Assembly: GCA_041748615.1 (NCBI GenBank)
Contig: JBGTCY010000201.1
Coordinates: 1-20,581, forward strand
Length of the DNA stretch: 20,581 nucleotides
DNA from: JBGTCY01 sp041748615
GTDB taxonomy: Bacteria > Bacteroidota > Bacteroidia > Chitinophagales > CAIOSU01
Reading direction: 5' to 3'
In this document: positions 14,388-20,581 of the stretch, in pieces
Numbering within the stretch: the stretch's first letter is position 1
Layout of the letters: each line of letters starts with the position of its first letter
Position numbers and translations under genes: made by a program
Notes under the pieces: model-generated
Told to the model about the DNA's origin: nothing
Databases searched by the model: none
Seen by the model: the letters and a program-made list of their open reading frames with translations, nothing else

Positions 14388-15251
14388 ATGAAAGCCAACT
14401 ACACCATTGAAAAAGAAATGTTCTCGAATGAACATTTGTTTCAGGATGATTTTTTCAAGCGCTTTAAATTACGCCATGCTACGTCTCCGCTTCAATTGAC
14501 GGAAGATATTTCAAAAAACTATCAGTTCCCGACTTTTTATGGCAATGTCACTTGTGCCATGGCGATTTTCTTTTGCAATTATGAGCGGGCGCTTGCGATG
14601 ATGCCGCATCCTTCAATGAAGCCTATCCCCGGCACGCTTGGCAGGGCGATTGTCGCTTTTTCTTGTTATGAATATAAAAATGTGTTGAACATTCCCTGTT
14701 ATCATGAAATCGCCATGACGATTCCGGTGATGGTTGATGGAGGTTTTAATCCTCCCCTTTTACCCTTAGTGATGAAGCGCTTTACAAAAGCCGGTTATTA
14801 TGTTTTTTCGATGCCGGTCACTTCTTATGAAAATCAATTGCGGGGAATGAAGATTTGGGGATTACCCAAAGTGACCGAAGAAATTGACGTTCAGTCAGAC
14901 GAACAATTTTGTATCACCACCGCGAAGGACGGCACTGGTAAAAATTATTTTGAACTAAAAGTGCCGGTGACCGGTAAGCTAAAACATCTTGACCAAACGG
15001 GTTTTCTCTATTCAATGCTGGATGGAAAACGGCTGAAAAGCCAAACGAATTTCAAAGGTGATTTTTATATCAACACTTTTGTTGACCTGATTTGGAAGAA
15101 AAATAAAAAGAGCGATACAACCTGGTTGAAGCTGGGCGATTCTCCCCGTGCGGAAATATTGAAATCGTTGCAAATTGAAGAATCGCCATTTCAGTTTCGT
15201 TTTTGCAAAAACATGAATAGCTGTTTTGACCTTGCAACTGAAAGAGTATGA
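14388..15251 (+). CDS. Acetoacetate-decarboxylase-family protein, 287 aa
   Basis: Matches the acetoacetate decarboxylase-like fold: GNVTCAMAIFFCNYERALAMMP near residue 52, then PGTLGRAIVAFSCYEY, then YHEIAMTIPVMV, then the segment around YENQLRGMKIWGLPKVTEEI, where the Lys of LPK is in the position of the Schiff-base region of true decarboxylases. Members of this superfamily include decarboxylases, cyclase/dehydratases and aldolase-dehydratases, so the reaction is open. No signal peptide. It follows the epimerase by 106 bp in the same orientation and may share its transcript, although a small imperfect palindrome lies between. It ends 10 bp from the stop of the convergent membrane-protein gene. 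Confidence 0.8.
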   Translation: MKANYTIEKEMFSNEHLFQDDFFKRFKLRHATSPLQLTEDISKNYQFPTFYGNVTCAMAIFFCNYERALAMMPHPSMKPIPGTLGRAIVAFSCYEYKNVLNIPCYHEIAMTIPVMVDGGFNPPLLPLVMKRFTKAGYYVFSMPVTSYENQLRGMKIWGLPKVTEEIDVQSDEQFCITTAKDGTGKNYFELKVPVTGKLKHLDQTGFLYSMLDGKRLKSQTNFKGDFYINTFVDLIWKKNKKSDTTWLKLGDSPRAEILKSLQIEESPFQFRFCKNMNSCFDLATERV

Positions 15252-15261
15252 ATTCCGGCAC

Positions 15262-15474
15262 TTACTTTTTGAGAACGAGAATGCCCCCGACAAGCAGCGC
15301 CACTGCTCCGCCTAAAAAGAAATAAGCCATGTTTCGCTCAGATGTTTTTTCAGCGGAAACTTCCAGCTTGCCGATTGAAAGTGATTTTGAACTGTCATTC
15401 CATTTTTCAACTCCGAAATATCCGAGAACGATTGCTCCGACAATCAGCAGGATACCGAGAATCTTTTTCATCAT
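15262..15474 (-). CDS. Two-helix membrane protein, DUF3185-like, 70 aa
   Basis: Two hydrophobic segments (about residues 5-22, ILGILLIVGAIVLGYFGV, and 49-67, AYFFLGGAVALLVGGILVL) enclose a 25-residue polar loop. Size, spacing and the glycine-rich second helix resemble DUF3185 proteins, small inner-membrane proteins of unknown role; the family link is tentative. Tandem ATGs (15474 and 15471) leave the start uncertain by one residue. It lies downstream of the GlsB-like membrane protein on the same strand, but a foldback element fills the gap between them. Confidence 0.65.
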   Translation of the reverse strand: MMKKILGILLIVGAIVLGYFGVEKWNDSSKSLSIGKLEVSAEKTSERNMAYFFLGGAVALLVGGILVLKK

Positions 15475-15531
15475 AGTAGTTTTTTGAACATGAAAAAATT
15501 AAATATTTTCCGGCTTGATATTTATATTCAA

Positions 15532-15650
15532 TCTCAAATCCGCAAACAAGCCATATAAACATCACTAATTTAAGTGAGTAAGTATTGCGCTTTTTTAAGA
15601 CCTTATAGGTTTCAAAAACCTATAAGGTCTATGACTTTGCGGATTTGAGG
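15532..15650. mobile_element. MITE-like foldback element with 14-bp inverted ends
   Basis: CTCAAATCCGCAAA at 15533-15546 is perfectly inverted at 15636-15649. TTCAA occurs in the same orientation immediately outside each end (15527-15531 and 15651-15655), as a target duplication would. Inside sits a 15-bp perfect hairpin. No coding frame is present. Size (about 119 bp), inverted ends and duplicated flanks fit a miniature non-autonomous transposon; a large mRNA-end structure is the alternative. Confidence 0.55.
15598..15630. repeat. 15-bp perfect hairpin
   Basis: AGACCTTATAGGTTT (15598-15612) and its exact complement (15616-15630) enclose a CAA loop. It lies between the GlsB-like gene's stop and the next start on the minus strand, so it should form in that transcript and may terminate or stabilise it, though no U-tract follows on the minus strand. 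Part of the foldback element. Confidence 0.7.
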
Positions 15651-15670
15651 TTCAACAAGATGATTCGCTG

Positions 15671-15919
15671 TTATTTTCTGACTTTAGAAAATAAAAACAA
15701 TAGTAATAACGAACCCAATACAGCCAGAGCAAGGCTTTTAAGATTAAACCCTGTGATGTCGCCAAAACCAAGCAGGTTGCCGATAAAACCACCAACAAAA
15801 GCTCCCGCAATTCCAATGAGTATCGTAATCAACCACCCACCCGGGTCAGCTCCGGGTTTAATGAGTTTGGCAATCGCACCCGCTAACAAACCGAATAAAA
15901 GCCAGGATAAAATTCCCAT
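15671..15919 (-). CDS. GlsB/YeaQ/YmgE-family stress membrane protein, 82 aa
   Basis: A small inner-membrane protein of the transglycosylase-associated (GlsB/YeaQ/YmgE) family. Three glycine-rich helices are visible: ILSWLLFGLLAGAIAKLI, then WLITILIGIAGAFVGGFIGNLLG and SLALAVLGSLLLLFLFS, with the diagnostic KLIKPGADPGGW between the first and second. The GD-containing loop (GFGDITGF) follows the second helix. Length matches the family. Members are induced by general or envelope stress, but the mechanism is not known. On the minus strand, TATCTTTC about 30 bp upstream weakly resembles a -7 element. Confidence 0.85.
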   Translation of the reverse strand: MGILSWLLFGLLAGAIAKLIKPGADPGGWLITILIGIAGAFVGGFIGNLLGFGDITGFNLKSLALAVLGSLLLLFLFSKVRK

Positions 15920-16023
15920 AAGATTTTAGTTTTAAGTGTACGAAAGATAATGTTGGTGAAAGGTATTAATAAAATCTGTAAAAAAATAAAAAGCGGACTT
16001 GGCTATGAATGACCACCCTGTTG

Positions 16024-16872
16024 CTATAAAATTTCTGTTATCACAACTCTGACATCCAACTCTGACTTTCCTTTTCCGCGAAATGCACCACTGACGGGCG
16101 CTACGTTGTGTGTTTGAGCGGAGGCGGCTAACGGCACATAACGGCTATCTGCCAACACGCCCTGTGTTGGGTCTATTCCCCGCCAGCCCGCGCCCGGCAG
16201 ATAGACTTCCACCCACCCGTGTAAATGAGAAGCCTGTTCCGCGTCACCGCAGAAATAGCCGCTCACGAAACGTGATGCAATGCCGTATTTGCGGCAAACC
16301 TGTAAATAGAGATTCGATAAGTCACGGCAGGAGCCACTCCCGCGTTCAATCAAAAACCGGGGAGGAAAAGCGTCACCGGATTCCCTGAATTCATACTTGA
16401 ATGCCCCACTGATTTTTTGTGCTAAATCAATCAGGAAATCAAGTAATTGATTTTGCGCTTTGTTGATACTTTCATTGCCATATTCATGCAATAATGCGGC
16501 ATCATCTTCAATGGATAAATAAGATTTCAGCAACGGCATTTCGTTTTCCGGATAGGTCAGCGGAAGTGATTTATTTTCAAATGGATACACAAAAAAATCA
16601 AAAGGATTTTCCAATGAATTTTCAGCAGTAAAACGAGTCGTGATTTTTAGAGAATCGGTGAGTTCATTGAAATAAGCGATACATTGAAGATTACCTTCGG
16701 CATCAATATTTTTTGCAAGCAATGAAGGAACAGGTTCAATCAGGAGTGAAAATTTTTTCACGGATAAATGATGGTCAGTTCTCGGAATTAAATAAATGAG
16801 CTGAGGTTCAAGATAAACAGGAGTGGAGTAGGAGTAGTGTAAAACATGTTCAACTTGAATCGTGGTCATCAT
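16024..16872 (-). CDS. Transglutaminase-like cysteine protease, 282 aa
   Basis: Bacterial transglutaminase-like protein with the usual N-terminal beta domain (IQVEHVLHYSYSTPVYLEPQ, then LIPRTD) and a papain-like catalytic core. The triad is Cys182 in GSGSCRDLS, His218 in HLHGWVEVYLP and Asp234 in RGIDPTQG, all present. Such proteins cleave or transfer at amide bonds rather than cross-link glutamines. No signal peptide, so it should be cytoplasmic. It is the last gene of the ATP-grasp / alpha-E / Anbu unit, 43 bp after the Anbu stop, and is a regular partner of those genes. In the predicted scheme it would hydrolyse or transfer the amide bonds that the ATP-grasp enzyme makes. Tandem ATGs at 16872 and 16869. 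Confidence 0.9.
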   Translation of the reverse strand: MMTTIQVEHVLHYSYSTPVYLEPQLIYLIPRTDHHLSVKKFSLLIEPVPSLLAKNIDAEGNLQCIAYFNELTDSLKITTRFTAENSLENPFDFFVYPFENKSLPLTYPENEMPLLKSYLSIEDDAALLHEYGNESINKAQNQLLDFLIDLAQKISGAFKYEFRESGDAFPPRFLIERGSGSCRDLSNLYLQVCRKYGIASRFVSGYFCGDAEQASHLHGWVEVYLPGAGWRGIDPTQGVLADSRYVPLAASAQTHNVAPVSGAFRGKGKSELDVRVVITEIL

Positions 16873-16915
16873 GATTGTTTACCGGAAATTTGCATTGCTG
16901 AAATGAAGTTAATTT

Positions 16916-17662
16916 CTATTTTTTTTCTGTGATACTTTCCGGAAGTTTATTTAAAATCTCATTCATCCATTCGTCCGGCAATTTGCGCATGGATTCTTTC
17001 AAAAGTTCATTCCATTTTTTTGAAATGCCCGACAAATCATCACGATAGTAACGATGTTCCTTGATTTGAAAACTGTCTTTCAGATAAATCGCCACATCAA
17101 TCGGGTAGTCCACATCATTGGCGCTTACGTAGGTTGAGTCGAAAGAAAGGTAACCCGCTTTCAGCGCGTCATGAATGGAAGATTGAAAATTCAGACTGCG
17201 ATGCAAAAGCGGTTTGCCATATCCTGAATTACCGATAATAAAAAAAGGCGTCCCTTGTCCGACCTCCACCCAATTGCCTTGCGGATAGAGCAGGAATAAC
17301 TTATGCTCGTCATCATTTTCCAATTGCCCGCCCACGATAACATTGAGGTTAAACTCAAGTCCTGCTTCTTTCAACGCAGTTTTATCTTCCGCGACAACGC
17401 GCCTCATTTGCTGTCCCAGCGCGTTCACCGCTTTATATAATTTATCAAAATGCAGGGTTTCTTCCGCGAGCACTTCTTTGAAATAGGTGAGCGCTTTGTC
17501 TCTCACAGAGCGCAAACCGGAGGTCATCAGAAACAAGGAATGATGTTCCAATTGATGCACGGTAAGTTTTCTGGCGGTGGTTACTTCAGCCCCGGAAGTC
17601 AGCCGCGTGTCGGCAATGGCGATTAAGCCCGAATCCACTTTAATTCCCAAACAATAAGTCAT
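16916..17662 (-). CDS. Anbu-type proteasome-like peptidase, 248 aa
   Basis: A bacterial proteasome homologue of the Anbu (ancestral beta subunit) group, an Ntn-hydrolase. The frame begins Met-Thr-Tyr-Cys-Leu-Gly; removal of Met would expose Thr as N-terminal nucleophile, and counting from that Thr the conserved Asp is at 17 (IAIADTRL) and the Lys at 31 (TARKLTV), with no propeptide. FNLNVIVGG and the TPFFIIGNSGYGKPLLHR segment follow as in Anbu. The C-terminal 60 residues are charged and helical (SGISKKWNELLKESMRK). Known Anbu proteins form open helical or lock-washer rings and have little peptidase activity on standard substrates, so the substrate is unknown. It lies between the alpha-E and transglutaminase genes, with a dyad repeat in its 135-bp upstream gap. 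Confidence 0.9.
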   Translation of the reverse strand: MTYCLGIKVDSGLIAIADTRLTSGAEVTTARKLTVHQLEHHSLFLMTSGLRSVRDKALTYFKEVLAEETLHFDKLYKAVNALGQQMRRVVAEDKTALKEAGLEFNLNVIVGGQLENDDEHKLFLLYPQGNWVEVGQGTPFFIIGNSGYGKPLLHRSLNFQSSIHDALKAGYLSFDSTYVSANDVDYPIDVAIYLKDSFQIKEHRYYRDDLSGISKKWNELLKESMRKLPDEWMNEILNKLPESITEKK

Positions 17663-17742
17663 ACATTTTTTATTTCAGTCACTAAATTATACCGAAACAA
17701 CTCAAGTTTTCGAATAATGAAACGGTTAAACATTCGGTATTA

Positions 17743-17788
17743 ACCGAGAGTACGTCTCATTCCTTCGAAAATTCAACTACTCTCGGTA
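17743..17788. repeat. Dispersed dyad element, copy B
   Basis: ACCGAGAGTA (17743-17752) and TACTCTCGGT (17778-17787) form a perfect 10-bp stem around 25 nt. The segment from 17748 matches 2189-2229 at 31 of 41 positions. A smaller stem (TCGGT ATTA ACCGA) overlaps its left arm, so two foldings compete. It lies 3' of the alpha-E stop and 5' of the Anbu start on the transcribed strand. Confidence 0.6.
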
Positions 17789-17797
17789 TATCGAAAT

Positions 17798-18751
17798 TCA
17801 AACCTGCCTGATGGCGAAAAAGGCGTTATATATTTCATCAGAAATTTCATTGCTTTTTATTTGCACATGGTCTAAAAATTCATGTAACCCTATATCAAAA
17901 ATATCCTTGCTTTCCATGAATTCCATTTCCGCGCGGAGTTGTCCGATTTTTTTTTCTGCCGGATGCGCAAAAATACCCGGTGGCGATCCTGATAATTCCC
18001 GCAGTGAATGTTCGGTATTGCGCAGGCAGTGCAACACCGAGCGTGGAAATTTTCTGTCGAGCAAAAGAAATTCGGCAATCTGCGCGGGATTGATGTTCCG
18101 GTATTGCTGGCGATACATATTATAAGCGCTCGCTGATTTGAGCACGGACGTCCATTGTGTAATATCCAATGGCGAACCGACATGTTTGAGGTCGGGCAGC
18201 AAAATAAAAAACTTGATGTCGAGGATTCGCGCGGTTTTATCCCCGCGTTCAAGATACCTGCCCATGCGACTGAAATGCCAGGCTTCTCCGCGCGTCAATG
18301 AACTTTCCACGATACCGAAAAATAATTGAACGCCCCTTTTAATTTCATCAAAAAAATCATGCGGCTGGGTAAAAGTTTCTTTTTGCTGAAGGGATGTTTC
18401 CTGCACTTGCAAATACAAGCGATTGATTTGTTCCCACATTTCCCGCGTGATGGATTCACGAATGGTGCGTGCGCTTTCCCTTGCCCTGGCAAGATTTGAT
18501 ACAATAGAATTCGGGTTGCGCTGGTCGAATGTCAGAAAATGAACGACATTGCCGCTATCCGGTGTGTCATAATATTTGTAAAATAATTCATCGTCAGCGG
18601 TGGTGATGATGAGCGGTTCCCATTGTTCTTCCACATCGGGCGGCAAATCCATCTCCATGTTGTAATTCACGCTGATGAACCGGGCATAATTTTCCACCCG
18701 CTCCATATAGCGGTTAATCCAAAAAATTGATTCAGCAACGCGGCTTAGCAT
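17798..18751 (-). CDS. Alpha-E domain protein (DUF403), 317 aa
   Basis: An all-helical protein of the alpha-E family. The N-terminus has the family opening LSRVAESIFWINRYMERVENYARFI-type wording (MLSRVAESIFW, then YMERVENYAR), and repeated helices carry conserved charged residues (NLARARESARTIRESI, SREMWEQINRLY-like TREMWEQINRLY, then EAWHFSRMGRYLERGDKTARIL). Length is normal. No enzyme motif is known; genome context in many bacteria places it with circularly permuted ATP-grasp proteins, suggesting a partner or substrate-presenting role in amide-bond formation. No signal peptide. It follows the ATP-grasp gene after a 193-bp gap filled with heptamer repeats, an unusually large spacing for a pair that is normally adjacent. 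Confidence 0.92.
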   Translation of the reverse strand: MLSRVAESIFWINRYMERVENYARFISVNYNMEMDLPPDVEEQWEPLIITTADDELFYKYYDTPDSGNVVHFLTFDQRNPNSIVSNLARARESARTIRESITREMWEQINRLYLQVQETSLQQKETFTQPHDFFDEIKRGVQLFFGIVESSLTRGEAWHFSRMGRYLERGDKTARILDIKFFILLPDLKHVGSPLDITQWTSVLKSASAYNMYRQQYRNINPAQIAEFLLLDRKFPRSVLHCLRNTEHSLRELSGSPPGIFAHPAEKKIGQLRAEMEFMESKDIFDIGLHEFLDHVQIKSNEISDEIYNAFFAIRQV

Positions 18752-18766
18752 TTGGTTTTTTTTTAT

Positions 18767-18850
18767 TAGTCAACGGTTAACAGACCACAGACCACGGTTA
18801 ACAGACCACAGCCCACAGTCAACTGTCCATAGTCCATTGTCCATAGTAAA
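18767..18850. repeat. Heptamer array 1, twelve 7-bp units
   Basis: Twelve consecutive 7-mers without slippage: TAGTCAA, CGGTTAA, CAGACCA twice, CGGTTAA, CAGACCA, CAGCCCA, CAGTCAA, CTGTCCA, TAGTCCA, TTGTCCA, TAGTAAA. Unit content drifts from CAGACCA/CGGTTAA on the left to TAGTCCA on the right, as in an old array that grew by local duplication. It begins 15 bp upstream (in the transcribed sense) of the alpha-E start codon at 18751, inside the leader of that gene. Confidence 0.85.
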
Positions 18851-18872
18851 AATGTTGTCTTTTTTCAAAACC

Positions 18873-18946
18873 TAAAATCTATTATTTATTTAAAGTCTAA
18901 AGTCTAAAGTCTAAAATCTGAAATCAAAAATCTAAAGTATAAAATC
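18873..18946. repeat. Heptamer array 2, AT-rich
   Basis: Eight consecutive units at 18891-18946: TAAAGTC three times, TAAAATC, TGAAATC, AAAAATC, TAAAGTA, TAAAATC. A looser start at 18873 has TAAAATC and TATTATT before a 4-bp slip. It shares an AGTC core with array 1 but has a different consensus. Its last two bases fall in the stop codon of the ATP-grasp gene, so the array abuts that coding end. Confidence 0.8.
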
Positions 18947-20375
18947 AATACAACACCCACGTATCCTTGCTGCCGCCTCCCTGTGATGAGTTGACGACTA
19001 ATGAACCTTTGCGCAATGCAACACGGGTTAAGCCACCCGGAACAACATAAATCTCTTCGCCATATAAAATATACGGACGTAAATCAACATGTCTTCCTTC
19101 AAACTGTTCGCCCGCAATCACAGGTACTCTCGACAGTGAGATTGTGGGTTGCGCGATGTAATTGCGCGGATTGTTTTTAATTTTTTTCCGGAATTCATCT
19201 TGTGTCGCCTTGTCTGACTGCGGACCAATCAACATGCCGTATCCTCCGGCTTCATTGGCTTCTTTCACAACCAATTTTTCAATATTTTCCAACACATATT
19301 TCATGTCTTGCGCTTCACGGCAAATATATGTTTTCACATTCGGGATAATCGCTTCTTCATTCAGGTAATACTTGATGATACGTGGCACATAAGCATACAC
19401 GACCTTATCATCCGCCACACCGGTTCCGGGCGCGTTGGCAAGCGCGATTTTACCGTTTTTATAAACTTCAAACAGCCCGGGAATACCCAGCATGGAATCC
19501 GGTCTGAAAGCGAGCGGATCCATAAAATCATCATCTATTCTCCGGTAAATCACATCTACAATTTCAAATCCTTTGGTGGTGCGCATTTTCACATAACCAT
19601 CCGCAACGACTAAGTCGCTGCTGCTCACTAATTCAACACCCATTTGCTGGGCAAGGTAGGCGTGTTCAAAATAAGCGGAATTGTAAATGCCCGGAGTTAA
19701 AACAACTACTGTTGGAGAAGGTCTGTCTGAAATGTATTGCAACATCCGCAGCAGGTGGTTGGGATAATCAAACACCGCTCTCACGCCCGTAGTGTCAAAA
19801 ATGCGCGGGAAAGTACGTTTGAGTACTTCACGATTTTCCAGCATGTAAGAAACACCGGATGGGCAGCGAAGGTTATCTTCCAGCACCATGAAAGCTCCGT
19901 CATCACCCCGGATGAGGTCAATACCGGTGATATGACACCAGATGTTTTTCGGAGGTTTTAAGCCGATGCAGGGTTGCAAAAATCCTTTGGCGGATTCAAT
20001 CAGGTCGCGGGGAACGATACCGTCTTTCAGAATTTTTTGTTCGTTGTAAATATCTTCCAGAAAAAGATTGAGCGCATACACGCGTTGCTTGAGCCCCTTT
20101 TCAAGCCGGTTCCATTCTCTGCCGTCAATGACGCGCGGGATGATGTCAATCGGAAAAATTCTTTCGGTACCGGAAGATTCGTTATACACGTTAAACGTGA
20201 TTCCCATTGATAACAGCGCGCGCTCCGCAAGAGATTGTCTTTGCTTCAATTCAGTCAAAGGCAATTTTTCAATGGCATTTTTAAAGTAAGTATAAGATTG
20301 CCGGACATTTCCGTTTTCATCAAACATTTCATCAAAAAATCCTCCTGTATCGTAGTCGCTGAATGAGCAGTTCAT
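18945..20375 (-). CDS. Circularly permuted ATP-grasp protein (DUF404/DUF407), 476 aa
   Basis: An ATP-grasp enzyme of the circularly permuted type 2 class, expected to form an amide bond by an acyl-phosphate intermediate. Visible family blocks: GGFFDEMFDENGNVRQSY at the N-terminus, TFNVYNESSGTERIFPIDIIPRVI, then GLKPPKNIWCHITGIDLIRGDDG and FMVLEDNLRCPSGVSYMLENR (metal- and ATP-binding acidic residues), then VVVLTPGIYNSAYFEHAYLA, YRRIDDDFMDPLAFR, LVVKEANEAGGYGMLIGP (glycine-rich lid) and DLRPYILYG near the end. I start at the ATG at 20375 (MNCSFSDYDTGG); the longer frame from 20429 adds a hydrophobic stretch lying in the promoter region. First gene of the unit with alpha-E, Anbu and transglutaminase. 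The ligated substrates are unknown. Confidence 0.92.
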   Translation of the reverse strand: MNCSFSDYDTGGFFDEMFDENGNVRQSYTYFKNAIEKLPLTELKQRQSLAERALLSMGITFNVYNESSGTERIFPIDIIPRVIDGREWNRLEKGLKQRVYALNLFLEDIYNEQKILKDGIVPRDLIESAKGFLQPCIGLKPPKNIWCHITGIDLIRGDDGAFMVLEDNLRCPSGVSYMLENREVLKRTFPRIFDTTGVRAVFDYPNHLLRMLQYISDRPSPTVVVLTPGIYNSAYFEHAYLAQQMGVELVSSSDLVVADGYVKMRTTKGFEIVDVIYRRIDDDFMDPLAFRPDSMLGIPGLFEVYKNGKIALANAPGTGVADDKVVYAYVPRIIKYYLNEEAIIPNVKTYICREAQDMKYVLENIEKLVVKEANEAGGYGMLIGPQSDKATQDEFRKKIKNNPRNYIAQPTISLSRVPVIAGEQFEGRHVDLRPYILYGEEIYVVPGGLTRVALRKGSLVVNSSQGGGSKDTWVLY

Positions 20376-20426
20376 TTGAGTTTTAAAAATAATGATGAGA
20401 AAAAAAATTGCTGAAGCTGCAAGATA

Positions 20427-20433
20427 CAAATTA
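20427..20433 (-). promoter_or_regulatory. -7 element candidate for the ATP-grasp unit
   Basis: The minus strand reads TAATTTG here, 52 bp before the ATG at 20375 and 19 bp past the stop of the upstream gene. The same TAATTTG is used in the proposed promoter at 2994-3000. No TTG lies at the proper distance (the nearest is 24 nt away). Confidence 0.3.
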
Positions 20434-20451
20434 TGAACGGAACGGAAAGTG

Positions 20452-20581
20452 TCAGAGCAATATCACTCTGCCTTCATAAGCATTAAGCCGCGAAGACTGA
20501 TTTTCAGGATGCGTTGAAAACAACATTTTCCCTTTGATTTCCGGGATGTCAGTTCCTTTTCCCGAAAGATTTAACAGCACC
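20452..20581 (-). CDS. C-terminal fragment, possibly glycoside hydrolase family 13
   Basis: The minus strand is open from the window edge to a TGA at 20452-20454, giving 42 codons: VLLNLSGKGTDIPEIKG, then KMLFSTHPENQSSRLNAYEG, ending RVILL. The pattern of a strand (VLLNLS), a middle strand (KMLFST) and a closing L-x-AYEGRVIL strand resembles the C-terminal beta-sandwich of alpha-amylase-type enzymes, which commonly ends in such a P/AYE-x-x-VL segment. This is pattern-level inference from a short piece. The gene reads toward the ATP-grasp gene on the same strand with a 76-bp gap, so the two could be in one transcript. Confidence 0.5.
   Translation of the reverse strand, partial: VLLNLSGKGTDIPEIKGKMLFSTHPENQSSRLNAYEGRVILL

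Noticed and set aside
15645..15929. 94-codon plus-strand frame across the GlsB-like gene
   Set aside because: It is antisense to a clear GlsB/YeaQ/YmgE protein; the proline-rich translation is the shadow of glycine-rich helices.
18767..18946. CRISPR array
   Set aside because: Units are 7 bp with no unique spacers of 25-40 bp, and no cas genes are present.

Overview
The window looks like chromosomal DNA of a Bacteroidota bacterium, probably from a Chitinophagales/Saprospirales/Sphingobacteriales-type lineage. The evidence is a type IX secretion C-terminal sorting domain on a beta-helix protein, two lipoproteins with a C-KKEN start after the lipobox, -7 elements of the TAnnTTTG type, few Shine-Dalgarno sites, and small intergenic repeats of the heptamer and short-hairpin kinds. 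There is no rRNA, tRNA, CRISPR array or intact transposase. Base composition is fairly even except for a visibly AT-rich pair of genes at about 3.1-5.8 kb.

Layout. 1-2.2 kb: a terminator-like hairpin, a small unknown protein and a large secreted unknown protein. 2.25-3.0 kb: two small membrane proteins on the minus strand behind an operator-like dyad. 3.1-5.8 kb: a divergent, AT-rich pair made of a GT4 glycosyltransferase and an FAD amine-oxidase-like flavoprotein, probably an acquired surface-polysaccharide cassette. 5.8-7.6 kb: a short lipoprotein-like ORF, a SigZ-type ECF sigma factor with an odd tail, an unknown soluble protein and a four-helix membrane protein. 7.7-8.2 kb: a three-hairpin repeat and a GIY-YIG nuclease-like protein. 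8.3-10.1 kb: a T9SS-exported pectate-lyase-like beta-helix protein. 10.4-12.6 kb: two convergent lipoprotein phosphoesterase-type enzymes (EEP fold and PHP fold) with overlapping stops. 12.8-15.25 kb: a truncated CvfB-like RNA-binding protein coupled to a dipeptide epimerase, then an acetoacetate-decarboxylase-family protein. 15.26-15.9 kb: two small membrane proteins separated by a foldback (MITE-like) element.

16.0-20.4 kb, minus strand: ATP-grasp (circularly permuted) -> alpha-E -> Anbu proteasome-like peptidase -> transglutaminase-like protease. This is the most interesting block. The gene set is a known conserved neighbourhood predicted to make and cleave an amide-linked peptide or peptide tag, but its substrate is not established. 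Here it carries two arrays of degenerate 7-bp repeats between its first two genes and a dyad repeat between the second and third. The right edge holds the C-terminal 42 codons of another minus-strand protein, possibly a glycoside hydrolase.

Non-coding DNA is the second theme: heptamer arrays at four places, a 41-bp dispersed dyad element in two copies 15.5 kb apart, a three-hairpin repeat, hairpins in the sigma-factor tail, and a foldback element with 14-bp perfect terminal inverted repeats. No gene-free stretch exceeds 300 bases. All assignments come from reading the sequence; no database search was run.
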